Shown in pieces: positions 1-7,534 of a stretch of DNA of 55,989 nucleotides. Below the pieces are notes generated by a model. It was not told the origin of the DNA, searched no databases, and worked only from the letters and a program-made list of their open reading frames with translations. Origin of the DNA: Pseudobacteriovorax antillogorgiicola (lineage in GTDB: Bacteria; Bdellovibrionota_B; Oligoflexia; Oligoflexales; RGVZ01); assembly GCA_945898195.1 (NCBI GenBank), contig CAMDHM010000014.1, forward strand, positions 1 to 55,989, in the 5' to 3' direction. How positions within the stretch are numbered: the first letter of the stretch is position 1; each line of letters opens with the position of its first letter. Made by a program: the position numbers and the translations under genes.

Positions 1-121
1 AAAACCATGATTTGCAGCCTTTACAGAGGAATCGCTGACGCTTTTCAGCCGGCCCATTTTTCCGCTGAAAATACCCCTTTTTGATGACCAACAGAGAATT
101 CTGGCAATTCGGGCAACCCAT
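1..121 (-). CDS. N-terminal fragment of a zinc-ribbon (transposase-like) protein, cut by window edge
   Basis: An open frame reads leftwards from an ATG at 121 and runs off the window after 40 codons. It begins MGCPNCQNSLL and ends at the edge with CKGCKSW, so two CxxC knuckles about 30 residues apart form a zinc ribbon. A perfect AAGGAGG ribosome-binding site sits 6 bases before the ATG. The spacing of the knuckles, with a basic aromatic stretch between them, resembles the N-terminal ribbon of IS1/IS1595-like transposases and related DNA-binding proteins. The catalytic part is outside the window, so the transposase assignment is inference; a stand-alone regulator is possible. The ribosome-binding site lies in a hairpin, as in several insertion sequences. 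Confidence 0.6.
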   Translation of the reverse strand, partial: MGCPNCQNSLLVIKKGYFQRKNGPAEKRQRFLCKGCKSWF

Positions 122-125
122 GTGC

Positions 126-142
126 ACCTCCTTTATGGAGGT
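126..142 (-). promoter_or_regulatory. Hairpin sequestering the ribosome-binding site of the zinc-ribbon gene
   Basis: On the minus strand ACCTCC (142-137), loop ATAAA, and GGAGGT (131-126) form a perfect 6-bp stem that contains the whole Shine-Dalgarno core. Translation from a read-through transcript would be reduced. This arrangement is known for transposase genes such as those of IS10 and IS50; applying it here is inference. Confidence 0.5.
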
Positions 143-333
143 CAATGTGAATGCCCGGAGGGCATGGCTTGAAGTGGCATCTGATGTCAGGCGCTGCCAT
201 GTAGAGCAGTTTAAAGAAGTTTATTCCATCGGTCGGTCGAGCGTAAAAACGTCGACCTATTTGCGGACACGGGATTGGATTCGCGTGCGTGGCGAAGGCG
301 TATTTTGCCGCTAGAGCGACATGGGATGATCAC

Positions 334-771
334 CTAATCGTGATGGTACGGAATGCCTTTGTTTAGCGTCACGGCGCGGTAGACTTGTTCCCACAAGATC
401 AGCCACGCCAGATCGCCTTGCAGGGTTAGTGGCGAGAGTCCCCATGTGAAATCCGCCGAGTCGCGGACGTCTTGGCTGAGTCCATGCGCATCACCGACAA
501 CAAAACGGACAGACTTGACGCGTGGATCATCGGCCCACGATTGAAGCTTTGTGGCCAGGTCTCGCGACGTCCAAGTGGCCCCTTTTTCATCGAGTGCGAC
601 CGTCAGGATGCCGGGGTTGGAGGCGTTGGATTTAGAGGCCTTGGAGGGAGCGCTTTTTTGCTCAATACAATCGATGTCGTAGAAACGCTTTAGGCGAGTT
701 TCATACATTTGGCAGAGGTCGCGAATTCCAGGCAGTACAACCTTGGCTTGTTTCGTCAGGATAAGGCGCAC
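334..771 (-). CDS. rlmH: 23S rRNA (pseudouridine1915-N3)-methyltransferase RlmH
   Basis: A 145-residue SPOUT-family methyltransferase that methylates pseudouridine 1915 in helix 69 of 23S rRNA, using S-adenosylmethionine. The C-terminal part is diagnostic: SLSP-type segment LSPLTLQGDLAW, EQVYRA, and the terminal GIPYHHD that matches the family's usual EPYH ending. The start is a GTG, 15 bases after the rsfS stop, giving MRLILTK. The family is usually about 155 residues, so this copy is slightly short. The SAM-loop motif, commonly GGxxG, reads VGDAHG here, with one glycine replaced by aspartate. It is the last gene of the rplU-to-rlmH run. The order nadD-rsfS-rlmH is very common in bacteria and supports the call. 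Confidence 0.9.
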   Translation of the reverse strand: MRLILTKQAKVVLPGIRDLCQMYETRLKRFYDIDCIEQKSAPSKASKSNASNPGILTVALDEKGATWTSRDLATKLQSWADDPRVKSVRFVVGDAHGLSQDVRDSADFTWGLSPLTLQGDLAWLILWEQVYRAVTLNKGIPYHHD

Positions 772-786
772 GGGGAGTCAGAAGCC

Positions 787-1137
787 TCAGGCGCCAGGCA
801 ACGAAATCGCTTTAGCCGCCGGCCAAAGTGATTCCAAGGCGTAATAGTCGCGGTATTCGTTCATAAAGACATGGATGATCACCGAACCATAGTCGATCAG
901 GATCCAGTTGCCAGTCTGAAGGCCTTCCACAGCAACGGGATGGCCGCCGCCCTTTTGCTTGATATGTCCGGTGATTGCGTCGGCAATAGCTTTGGTCTGG
1001 CGCTCATTTTCACCAGAACAAATCATTTGCACATCGCATAGGTCCGAGAGGCCGCGCAGGTCGAGGGCGGTCATACGAGAGGCTTTTTTATCGTTGGCAG
1101 CCTTGGCGGCTTCGATGGCGATGTCGTTGGGTTTCAC
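787..1137 (-). CDS. rsfS: Ribosomal silencing factor RsfS
   Basis: A 116-residue member of the RsfS/YbeB family (DUF143), which binds ribosomal protein uL14 on the 50S subunit and blocks subunit joining when nutrients are short. Family landmarks are visible: the ALDLRGLSDLCD segment, ICSGENERQ, the VEGLQTGNWILIDYGSVIIHVF core, and the YYALESLW ending. Translation probably starts at a GTG at 1137, with AAGGA 6 to 7 bases upstream. It lies between nadD (17-base gap) and rlmH (15-base gap), the standard order, so the three genes are almost certainly co-transcribed. Confidence 0.93.
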   Translation of the reverse strand: MKPNDIAIEAAKAANDKKASRMTALDLRGLSDLCDVQMICSGENERQTKAIADAITGHIKQKGGGHPVAVEGLQTGNWILIDYGSVIIHVFMNEYRDYYALESLWPAAKAISLPGA

Positions 1138-1154
1138 TCGATTTCCTTAAAAGT

Positions 1155-1838
1155 CTAGCGCAGGGCATCTATAGCCTTGGGGATCAACTCTTGCAAACGA
1201 GAAAACACCTTCGGTGTCACCCAGCCCTTGGGAATCGGGTTATTTTTCGCGATTGCGGTGCGAATAAGAGTGCTCGAGGCCAGGGGCGTTTGGACATCTA
1301 AAGTCCAAATTCGCGCTTTTTGGGAGATTTTTCCTGCTGGCCAAGGCAGTGCATCCCCATTACGCGGAACCAAAATCAAGTCGGCTAATTCGACGATCCG
1401 GTCCGGCCGATGCCAGGTTTCAAAGGCTAAAAACTGGTCTGCGCCCATAGTAATCGCGAGTTTGGAGCCGCTGTGGCTTTTGGGAGCTACCTTCAATAGG
1501 GCTTCAAGCGTATTGACCGTATAATTTGGCGTTGAAAGTTCGCCTTCAAGTTCGCTAACTTCGACCGTCGCGGGCGAGCCGATGTCTAATACCATTAAGC
1601 GGCAGAGTTCCAGGCGATCTTCAAAACTTAACCATGGCTTTTTTGTGACGCCTCCAGTCGGGGGCGGCGCGGCGGCAGGGATCACGAGGATCCGTGAGGT
1701 CGGAAATTGCTTGGATAGTGCTTTTAAGCAAGCGGCGTGTCCGCCGTGCGGTGGATCAAAGGATCCGCCAAAAACGATGATCGCAGGGGAGCGGCTGAAC
1801 GGATCCTGCTCCGCATCAGGGGAGCTATTCTGGGGCAT
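1155..1838 (-). CDS. nadD: Nicotinate-nucleotide adenylyltransferase
   Basis: A 227-residue nucleotidyltransferase that joins nicotinate mononucleotide and ATP to make deamido-NAD in NAD synthesis. The HxGH-type site is seen as GGSFDPPHGGH at residues 24-34. GADQFLAFETWHR and ADLILVPR follow in the usual order, and the C-terminal ASSTLIR stands for the family's ISSTxIR motif. About 20 polar residues precede the first strand, longer than usual; the start codon at 1838 lies inside the end of obg (14-base overlap), which suggests translational coupling, though no strong ribosome-binding site is visible. Neighbours obg and rsfS fit the common arrangement, but proBA, often found here, is absent. 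Confidence 0.92.
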   Translation of the reverse strand: MPQNSSPDAEQDPFSRSPAIIVFGGSFDPPHGGHAACLKALSKQFPTSRILVIPAAAPPPTGGVTKKPWLSFEDRLELCRLMVLDIGSPATVEVSELEGELSTPNYTVNTLEALLKVAPKSHSGSKLAITMGADQFLAFETWHRPDRIVELADLILVPRNGDALPWPAGKISQKARIWTLDVQTPLASSTLIRTAIAKNNPIPKGWVTPKVFSRLQELIPKAIDALR

Positions 1839-3033
1839 GAGAAGTCAGTTTGCGAATATCTGGGTGTGGCATTTCAAGGACCTCTTGGCTTTCTTTTTCG
1901 GTTAACTCTAAGCGAACCCCAGGAATACCGAGCCAGCGACGGGCAATCTTACCCAGAGCTGATTTATCCAGATCCCAAATCGTCGGTGTTCCCGTAATCA
2001 TTCGGTTTTTATAATCTTGGACACGATCGTACAGGTACCGTTTCAATTCGTCGATACCGTTATTTTCCACAGAGGAAATGGCCAAGACGTCGAAACCCTG
2101 CTTTTTAAGCCGGGCTGAGAGCTTCTTAATGGTCGCCTTACGTTCGTCCGCAGGAATCAAGTCAATCTTGCTGAGGATGACACAAACCGGTTTCTCGGCA
2201 AGTTCAGGACTGTACTGGGCGAGTTCCTCGCGTAAAGTCTTGAAGGCATCGACTGGGGCGATCCCCTCGTCGTTAACTGCCGTCACGAGATAGGCAATCA
2301 GCTGCGTGCGTTCCAGGTGCCGCAAAAATGCATGGCCTAAGCCCTTGCCTTCGGCCGCACCCTCGATCAATCCGGGAACATCGGCCATGACGAAGGCTTC
2401 GCCCGAAAAGATGCTGCGATCTTTTAATTCCACCACACCGAGGTTAGGAACCAAGGTCGTGAAAGGATAGTCGGCGATTTTCGGCTTTGCGGAGCTCATG
2501 ACGCTCAGCAGAGTTGATTTTCCGGCGTTTGGAAAGCCCGCTAGGCCGACGTCGGCGATCAGTTTCAATTCAAGGCGAAGGTGAGCAGAGTCGCCTTTGG
2601 TGCCCTCGGTAAACTCCACGGGCGCTTGATGGGTTGAGGTCAAAAAACGTTGATTGCCGAGGCCTCTTTCACCGCCCTTGGCGACTACGATCCGTTGCTG
2701 ATGTCCAAGGACCTCGTTGATGAGGCGCCCGGTCTCAGCCTCAATGATCTGGGTTCCCAGTGGAACTGGAATGATTAGGTCTTCGCCATTGGCCCCCGTT
2801 TTATTGCTGGTGCCGCCGCGGTTGCCGTCTTCGGCATCGTATTGCCGCTTGTAACGCAGGTTGCTCAGGGTGTTGAGCTGGCGATTGCCAACGAGGATCA
2901 CATTCCCACCGTGGCCGCCGTCACCGCCATCACAGCCGAGTTTGGGCATGTTTCGGGCGGTCTTGAAGCTGACCATTCCTGAGCCGCCGTCGCCGGCTTT
3001 GATGAGAACTTCAGTTGAGTCGACAAATTTCAT
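1825..3033 (-). CDS. obg: GTPase Obg (ribosome assembly / stress GTPase)
   Basis: A 402-residue Obg-family GTPase that acts in 50S subunit maturation and stress responses. The glycine-rich Obg fold comes first (residues 1-160, with GDGGSG and GGDGGHGG), then the G domain: GFPNAGKST (166-174), DVPGLIEG (218-225) and a SKIDL-type G4 motif. The C-terminal stretch of about 60 residues is short and does not look like the OCT domain of Bacillus Obg; it may be a lineage-specific tail. Its start lies only 11 bases after a strong intrinsic terminator that ends the rplU-rpmA message, so expression depends on read-through or on an unseen promoter. It overlaps nadD by 14 bases. Confidence 0.95.
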   Translation of the reverse strand: MKFVDSTEVLIKAGDGGSGMVSFKTARNMPKLGCDGGDGGHGGNVILVGNRQLNTLSNLRYKRQYDAEDGNRGGTSNKTGANGEDLIIPVPLGTQIIEAETGRLINEVLGHQQRIVVAKGGERGLGNQRFLTSTHQAPVEFTEGTKGDSAHLRLELKLIADVGLAGFPNAGKSTLLSVMSSAKPKIADYPFTTLVPNLGVVELKDRSIFSGEAFVMADVPGLIEGAAEGKGLGHAFLRHLERTQLIAYLVTAVNDEGIAPVDAFKTLREELAQYSPELAEKPVCVILSKIDLIPADERKATIKKLSARLKKQGFDVLAISSVENNGIDELKRYLYDRVQDYKNRMITGTPTIWDLDKSALGKIARRWLGIPGVRLELTEKESQEVLEMPHPDIRKLTSHAPE

Positions 3034-3044
3034 AGGATTTCTTG

Positions 3045-3082
3045 AAATAAAAACCGCAGATGCTTGTAAATGGCATCTGCGG
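3045..3082 (-). terminator. Intrinsic terminator between rpmA and obg
   Basis: On the minus strand a perfect 10-bp stem, CCGCAGATGC (3082-3073) and GCATCTGCGG (3063-3054), with a 9-base loop is followed by TTTTTATTT. This is a textbook rho-independent terminator. It lies after rpmA and directly before obg, where it can act as an attenuator that keeps ribosomal-protein output above that of the GTPase. Confidence 0.9.
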
Positions 3083-3108
3083 TCGTGAATTTAGAGGTCG
3101 TATCTAAA

Positions 3109-3369
3109 CTAGGCTTGGGCCGGGTAGACGGAAACTTTTTGCCGATCCTTGCCCATTCGCTCAAACTTCACAACGCCGTCAGCAATAGCAAACAAGGTAA
3201 AGTCCTTGCCGCGACCGACATTCTCTCCGGCGTGGAAGGTACTTCCAACCTGACGCACGATGATATTGCCGGAAATGACGGATTGGCCGCCATAAACCTT
3301 GATTCCCCTGTATTGCGGGTTGGAATCACGACCGTTGCGGCTACTGCCGCCTGCTTTCTTATGTGCCAT
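3109..3369 (-). CDS. rpmA: 50S ribosomal protein L27 (bL27)
   Basis: An 86-residue bL27. The N-terminus [16 protein letters not shown], which reaches the peptidyl-transferase centre, and the central [14 protein letters not shown] and [16 protein letters not shown] segments are nearly canonical. There is no Firmicutes-type cleavable leader before MAHKK. It follows rplU after 60 bases, as in most bacteria, and is followed by a strong terminator at 3045-3082. Confidence 0.98.
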   Translation of the reverse strand: MAHKKAGGSSRNGRDSNPQYRGIKVYGGQSVISGNIIVRQVGSTFHAGENVGRGKDFTLFAIADGVVKFERMGKDRQKVSVYPAQA

Positions 3370-3429
3370 GACGACTCCTCAACAGCACCTGTTCGTCCAG
3401 AAGTACCTCAGGGGTACCGCGGATAGATA

Positions 3430-3741
3430 TCAGGCGCCAGTAATGTTGTTGATTTCGACAACCGTGACGGCATGCTTATAGCCGCGGGTACGCTTGTAAT
3501 TCTTACGACGAAGGTACTTGAAGATCACAACCTTGTCGTTGTGGGTGTGTTCTTTAATGACACCTTCAACCCGGGCGCCCTTGACCGTCGGAGCACCGAC
3601 GCCAATTTTTGAACCACCAACGAGGAGAACCTCGTCGAAGGAGACTTTTTCACCCGGATTACCGTCGAGACGGTTAACGCGAATGAGATCGCCGGTTTGA
3701 ACTTTGAACTGATGACCGCTCGTTTTGATGACTGCGTACAT
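3430..3741 (-). CDS. rplU: 50S ribosomal protein L21 (bL21)
   Basis: A 103-residue bL21, a 50S protein that binds 23S rRNA. The start MYAVIKTSGHQFKV, the middle VLLVGG, and the basic segment KYLRRKNYKRTRGYKH, with the usual YRRKxxYRRxxGHRQ pattern, identify it. It is the first gene of the rplU-rpmA unit; a consensus sigma-70 promoter is visible 110-140 bases upstream on the minus strand. The leader of roughly 100 bases contains an inverted repeat (3791-3796 and 3838-3843) that could fold into a regulatory structure. Confidence 0.97.
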   Translation of the reverse strand: MYAVIKTSGHQFKVQTGDLIRVNRLDGNPGEKVSFDEVLLVGGSKIGVGAPTVKGARVEGVIKEHTHNDKVVIFKYLRRKNYKRTRGYKHAVTVVEINNITGA

Positions 3742-3851
3742 GTCGCTAACCTTCTAACCTGCGAGAATCTGTAGATAATCTTTCGACAGCCTGCTGAAAA
3801 ACTTTGGATAAACGCTTCCGAATCCAGTAGCCTTTCCCAGCAGAGCCCCTC

Positions 3852-3880
3852 TTTATCCCGGTGGGGCCTCCAGTTGTCAA
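3852..3880 (-). promoter_or_regulatory. Sigma-70-type promoter of the rplU-rpmA operon
   Basis: On the minus strand a perfect TTGACA (3880-3875) is followed after 17 bases by GATAAA (3857-3852). Transcription would start near 3845, giving a leader of about 100 bases before rplU. Exact -35 and ideal spacing make this convincing, although the -10 matches only 4 of 6 bases. Confidence 0.72.
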
Positions 3881-3947
3881 CGGAAACTTGCTGGAACAGG
3901 CGGCATTCCGCAACCCAAATAGGGCATCGGTCCCGTGGAGCTTAACC

Positions 3948-6530
3948 ATGTGCCTTCATAGACTTCAATATTTGAACCCGATTGAGTCCTTTAGCGGCCC
4001 TGGTGCCGAGGACCAGTACCCCCCCGACCAACAGATTGAACCGATCCATTTGGATATCGACCTTAAAGTCGACGTAACGGGGCTTGGTGCCTCGGGCATT
4101 GTGACGCTAACGGCCATTGCGCGGGCCAGTGGCGCGGACCGTTTGATCTTGGATGCCGTGGCCTTTTTGGACGTCGTGGTCAAGGATCCAGACAGTCATG
4201 ACTTATCGTGGCGCTATGATGGCGAGAAAATCAATATTCGCTGGACCAAGCCTTTGGCTCAAGGTGAGAAGCGCAGAATTGAAATTGTCTATCGGATTGA
4301 AAAACCGGTGACCGGTTTGTTCTTTATGAACCCAGCCCCGAATCAAGGTAAAGAGCCGTCCCATATTCAACCAACCTACGCCGCGACTGATCATGAGACC
4401 GAACGCGCACGCTACTGGTTACCCTGCGTGGATTTGCCCCATGTGCGGACCACGTTGGATTTTCACCTTACGGCAGAAAAACGCTTTACGATTTTGGCCA
4501 ATGGATCCCTCATTAGTGAAAAGGATCGCGGCGATAATACCAAAACCGCCCATTGGCGTTTGGAGCAGGCTTGCCCCAGTTATCTGATCTGCTTTGCGAT
4601 TGGCGATTTTATCTGTGCAGAAGATGGCGAATTTGACGGAATTCCAGTGGCGAGTTTTACGACGGCTCCTCATGAAGTGGCAGATCTCAAAAGGTCCTTT
4701 GGTCGCACCAAGGATATGCTGCGCTGGCTGACAACCAAACTTGACTCCCCTTTTCCGTTTCCCAAATACTACCAATTCGCCTTGCCAGCCTTTGGGGGCG
4801 CGATGGAAAATATTTCGCTCGTCAGTTGGAGCGATATCTTTGTCGCAGATGAATCTCACGCACGGGAATGGTCGTGGTTCATCGACCAGGTGAACATCCA
4901 TGAAATGGCCCACAGTTTTTTTGGTGACAGCGTCGTCTGCCGTGATTTTGCCCATGCCTGGCTCAAGGAATCTTGGGCGACGTATATGGAGCAGTGTTGG
5001 CTTGAGGACCGCTATGGTGCAGATGATGCCTTGGTTGATTACCACCGCAATGCACAAGCCTATTTTACAGAGGCGGATGAGAAATATCGACGCCCTCTAG
5101 TCGTCCGGCGTTTTAAATCTTCTTGGCAAATGTACGACCGGCATTTGTATCCAGGGGGCGCATGTCGTCTGCATATGTTACGCGGGTTGCTTGGTGATGA
5201 TCCCTTTTGGGCTGGCGTGCAAGACTACGTAAAAACTTTCCGTGGTCGGGTGGTGGAGACGGATGATTTTCGGCGAAAATTGGAGCAGCACTCAGGACGT
5301 TCCCTCGTAAAGTTTTTTGACCAGTGGATCCTCGGTGGTGGTTATCCTGATTTGAAGGTCTCTTTTGCCTGGGATGAGAGCGCAAAAACAGGAACTTTTT
5401 CGGTAGAGCAAAAGCAGTGCAGCCTTGACGGCGAGAACAAAAAATTCGCGCAACCGTATTTGCTGGAAACTGACATTGGATGGACCGCATCGGGCTTCAC
5501 TGATACCCACGCTGTAATCATTGAACGTGAACATCACGATTTTGTCGTGCCAATGCCAGAGCGCCCCGATCAAGTCCGCTTTGATCCCAAGTGCCGGATT
5601 TTGCATAAACTCGAATTCAACCCGGGTGACGATTTATTGAAGGCCCAGCTGATTGGGGCTGGCGATGTGATTGGTCGGATCCTTGCTGCCAATGAACTTA
5701 TAAAATCGGGCCGCGTCGCAAACATCAAGGCGGTTGGAGCCGCAATGCTGCAAGAACCCCATTGGGGGGTCCGCTGTGAAGTGGCACTTTTTTTTGGTGA
5801 GTCTAATACGGAAGCCAGTTTGGCAAATCTTGTCGAATTGCTGAAAACCGAAAAAGATTCGCGGGTCCTTCACACCATGGCTAATGCCGCACGCGAATTC
5901 ATCGATGATCGGATTGTCGAGGTGGTCCAGGCGCGCCTTCAAGAAGCTTTGCCGCCCCTTTGCCGCGGCGCCTTAATTGAGTGCCTTGCGGCACAGCGTC
6001 AGCCGGCTTTGATGGCGGCAGTCGACCGCGAATTTTCTTGCCTCGATCGCCATGGGTTCGTCGAAGCAGCTGTATTTAGGGCGCTGGCAAGCTTTCGTTC
6101 AGAGGATGCGGCGCATGTTTGCCTCAGCCGCATGAAGTCTGGCGTTGTCTCCTACCGTGCGATGCCGGCTGCGGCCCAGGCCGTGGCTGCGCTTTATGCG
6201 TATTGCAAAAAGCCGGTCCAAACCAAGATCGTTGCTGAGCTGACAACACTTTTACGCAATGACCTCGCAACCATTCGCCAGGGGACATACCGCGGCATTG
6301 GATCCGGCGGCGTCGCCGAGGCTGCCCGAGCCTTGGAGGGCCTTCGACCTGCATTGCCCTTACAAGAACGGGTGGAAGTGGATCGTATTCTTGATCAGCT
6401 TCGCAAACCCGGCGATTCGAAGGTCCAGGCGTTGGAAAAAAAGTTGGAGGCCATGCAGGAAAAGTTTCGTAAGCTCGATTCTGCGGTCCAAAAACTACAA
6501 GACCAAAAACAATCTATAAATAATCTATAA
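3948..6530 (+). CDS. M1-family zinc aminopeptidase with C-terminal helical repeat and coiled coil
   Basis: An 860-residue member of the M1 (aminopeptidase N) family, which removes N-terminal residues from peptides. The substrate-binding GAMEN motif is at residues 284-288; the zinc site HEMAH is at 318-322, with the third ligand E341 exactly 18 residues later. There is no signal peptide or membrane segment, so it is probably cytosolic. After the catalytic domain come HEAT-like helical repeats (roughly 560-800) and a lysine/glutamine-rich coiled coil at the very end. The start is set at the ATG at 3948, with GGAG upstream. The reading frame is open back to 3861, but that extension would run through the rplU promoter and lacks a better ribosome-binding site. 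It is divergent from rplU. Confidence 0.9.
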   Translation: MCLHRLQYLNPIESFSGPGAEDQYPPDQQIEPIHLDIDLKVDVTGLGASGIVTLTAIARASGADRLILDAVAFLDVVVKDPDSHDLSWRYDGEKINIRWTKPLAQGEKRRIEIVYRIEKPVTGLFFMNPAPNQGKEPSHIQPTYAATDHETERARYWLPCVDLPHVRTTLDFHLTAEKRFTILANGSLISEKDRGDNTKTAHWRLEQACPSYLICFAIGDFICAEDGEFDGIPVASFTTAPHEVADLKRSFGRTKDMLRWLTTKLDSPFPFPKYYQFALPAFGGAMENISLVSWSDIFVADESHAREWSWFIDQVNIHEMAHSFFGDSVVCRDFAHAWLKESWATYMEQCWLEDRYGADDALVDYHRNAQAYFTEADEKYRRPLVVRRFKSSWQMYDRHLYPGGACRLHMLRGLLGDDPFWAGVQDYVKTFRGRVVETDDFRRKLEQHSGRSLVKFFDQWILGGGYPDLKVSFAWDESAKTGTFSVEQKQCSLDGENKKFAQPYLLETDIGWTASGFTDTHAVIIEREHHDFVVPMPERPDQVRFDPKCRILHKLEFNPGDDLLKAQLIGAGDVIGRILAANELIKSGRVANIKAVGAAMLQEPHWGVRCEVALFFGESNTEASLANLVELLKTEKDSRVLHTMANAAREFIDDRIVEVVQARLQEALPPLCRGALIECLAAQRQPALMAAVDREFSCLDRHGFVEAAVFRALASFRSEDAAHVCLSRMKSGVVSYRAMPAAAQAVAALYAYCKKPVQTKIVAELTTLLRNDLATIRQGTYRGIGSGGVAEAARALEGLRPALPLQERVEVDRILDQLRKPGDSKVQALEKKLEAMQEKFRKLDSAVQKLQDQKQSINNL

Positions 6531-6538
6531 ATAATCTA
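6511..6538. repeat. 11-bp tandem repeat across the aminopeptidase stop codon
   Basis: The unit AATCTATAAAT occurs twice in full (6511-6521, 6522-6532) and once in part (6533-6538). It spans the stop codon at 6528-6530. The unit is not a multiple of three, so a change in copy number would alter the C-terminus. Confidence 0.8.
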
Positions 6539-6552
6539 CCGACCCTGTCGGT
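6538..6552. repeat. Small perfect hairpin after the aminopeptidase gene
   Basis: ACCGAC, loop CCT, GTCGGT form a 6-bp perfect stem right after the tandem repeat. It is followed by an A-rich, not T-rich, stretch, so it is not a clear terminator by itself. It sits 11 bases before the much longer inverted repeat at 6564-6617. Confidence 0.6.
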
Positions 6553-6563
6553 CAAAATAATTT

Positions 6564-6617
6564 ACTGGGCAAAAGTTTCCCTGCGGCAGTTTGGCCACAG
6601 GGAAACTTTTGCCCAGT
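6564..6617. repeat. Perfect 20-bp inverted repeat (long hairpin) between two genes
   Basis: The arms 6564-6583 and 6598-6617 are exact reverse complements over 20 bases, starting ACTGGGC and ending GCCCAGT, with a 14-base loop. There is no T-tract on the plus strand. Such a stable hairpin would protect the 3' end of the aminopeptidase message or stop transcription weakly. It might also be a dispersed palindromic element; only a genome search can tell. Confidence 0.9.
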
Positions 6618-6721
6618 GTGGGATCCATACGCCTTACGCGGGTTACAATAAAAACATCGCAAGCAATCCGTATTGCCAATACCAGTGGATGATTTATCTG
6701 CGTCATTTCAGGGAGTGGTAA

Positions 6722-7534
6722 GTGAGTCGAGTACGCAAAGGCAAATCGGACATTCACTTTGAGGTTCGGGGCGAAGGTCCCGACCTCGTTATGTTGCGTG
6801 GGCTTGGGCGCAATATGAAACACTGGCTGGGATTTGATCGAAAGGCGGCGGACCATTTCCGCACGATCACGATTGATGCTCGGGAAATAGGGCAGACCAA
6901 GCGTGGTATGGCGATAACAGATACGATTTATGATTTGGCCGATGACGTGGTCCAGGTTCTAGACCAAGTGGGCAGTGAGAAGGCCAACATCTTGGGAGTC
7001 TCACTGGGCGGAATGGTGGCCATGGCTGTCGGGGTTAAACACCCTGCAAGGGCCTCCTCGTTGGTGATCGTCAATTCAAGTATTGCTGGGTGCGGTCAAC
7101 GGCGTCTGAGTACGCCGGCCATGCTTTTGTTGCTGCGTGCGGTGGTTCTTGGTCCTGCCATTTACGATGATCTGGCGCGCCTTCTTTTAGGTCCGCAGGC
7201 GCCATCTGATCTGCGCAATAAAGTCGCAAAAGATTGGCTCAAAATTGACAAGGCAACAAAAGTTGCGCCGGCTGTGGTTATAAAACAAATTTTAGCGGCG
7301 GCCAGATTTAGGGTGCGTGATGACCTGCGTGAAATCGAAGCGCCAACGTTAGTTTTATATGGAACAGGGGACCAGTTCGTTCCCGTGGTCAATAGCGAGA
7401 TGATTGCGAGCTTAATTCCCGGTGCCAAATTGCTCGGCCTTGAAGGCGGAGGGCACGAACTGACCATAGATCGTCCGGAAGAGTCGTTGGCAGCAATTCG
7501 AAAGTTCATCAAGGCGTCGGAGGCGAGAAGATGA
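6722..7534 (+). CDS. Alpha/beta-fold hydrolase, coupled to fliK
   Basis: A 270-residue alpha/beta hydrolase. The nucleophile elbow is GVSLGG (serine in GxSxG), the acid is likely the aspartate in YGTGDQFVPV, and the histidine is in GGGHELTIDRP; the spacing is normal for the family. The oxyanion segment reads RGLGRNMKHW, with arginine where HG is usual. No signal peptide is seen, so it is cytosolic. The start is a GTG at 6722 with GGGAG upstream. Its last four bases (ATGA) overlap the start of fliK, so the two are translationally coupled. The substrate cannot be read from sequence; esterase, lactonase and peroxidase relatives all look like this. A TACAAT -10-like element lies at 6644-6649 without a good -35. 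Confidence 0.85.
   Translation: MSRVRKGKSDIHFEVRGEGPDLVMLRGLGRNMKHWLGFDRKAADHFRTITIDAREIGQTKRGMAITDTIYDLADDVVQVLDQVGSEKANILGVSLGGMVAMAVGVKHPARASSLVIVNSSIAGCGQRRLSTPAMLLLLRAVVLGPAIYDDLARLLLGPQAPSDLRNKVAKDWLKIDKATKVAPAVVIKQILAAARFRVRDDLREIEAPTLVLYGTGDQFVPVVNSEMIASLIPGAKLLGLEGGGHELTIDRPEESLAAIRKFIKASEARR

Noticed and set aside
235-257. GGTCGA/TCGACC inverted repeat as terminator of rlmH
   Set aside because: No T-tract on either strand; only kept as a possible element end.
81-314. 77-residue open frame on the plus strand
   Set aside because: It lies antisense to the zinc-ribbon start and its ribosome-binding site, and its sequence shows no protein-like pattern.
3861-3947. In-frame extension of the aminopeptidase upstream of 3948
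   Set aside because: It overlaps the rplU promoter and lacks a better ribosome-binding site; M1 domain begins after 3948.
3746-3949. 67-residue minus-strand frame upstream of rplU
   Set aside because: It runs through the rplU promoter and leader and has no recognisable features.
4419-5057. 212-residue frame antisense to the aminopeptidase
   Set aside because: Shadow opposite the zinc-binding core of a conserved enzyme.
6660-6680. Minus-strand sigma-54-like match (TTGGCA...TTGC)
   Set aside because: GG-to-GC spacing is one base too long, and it points at the tail of the aminopeptidase.
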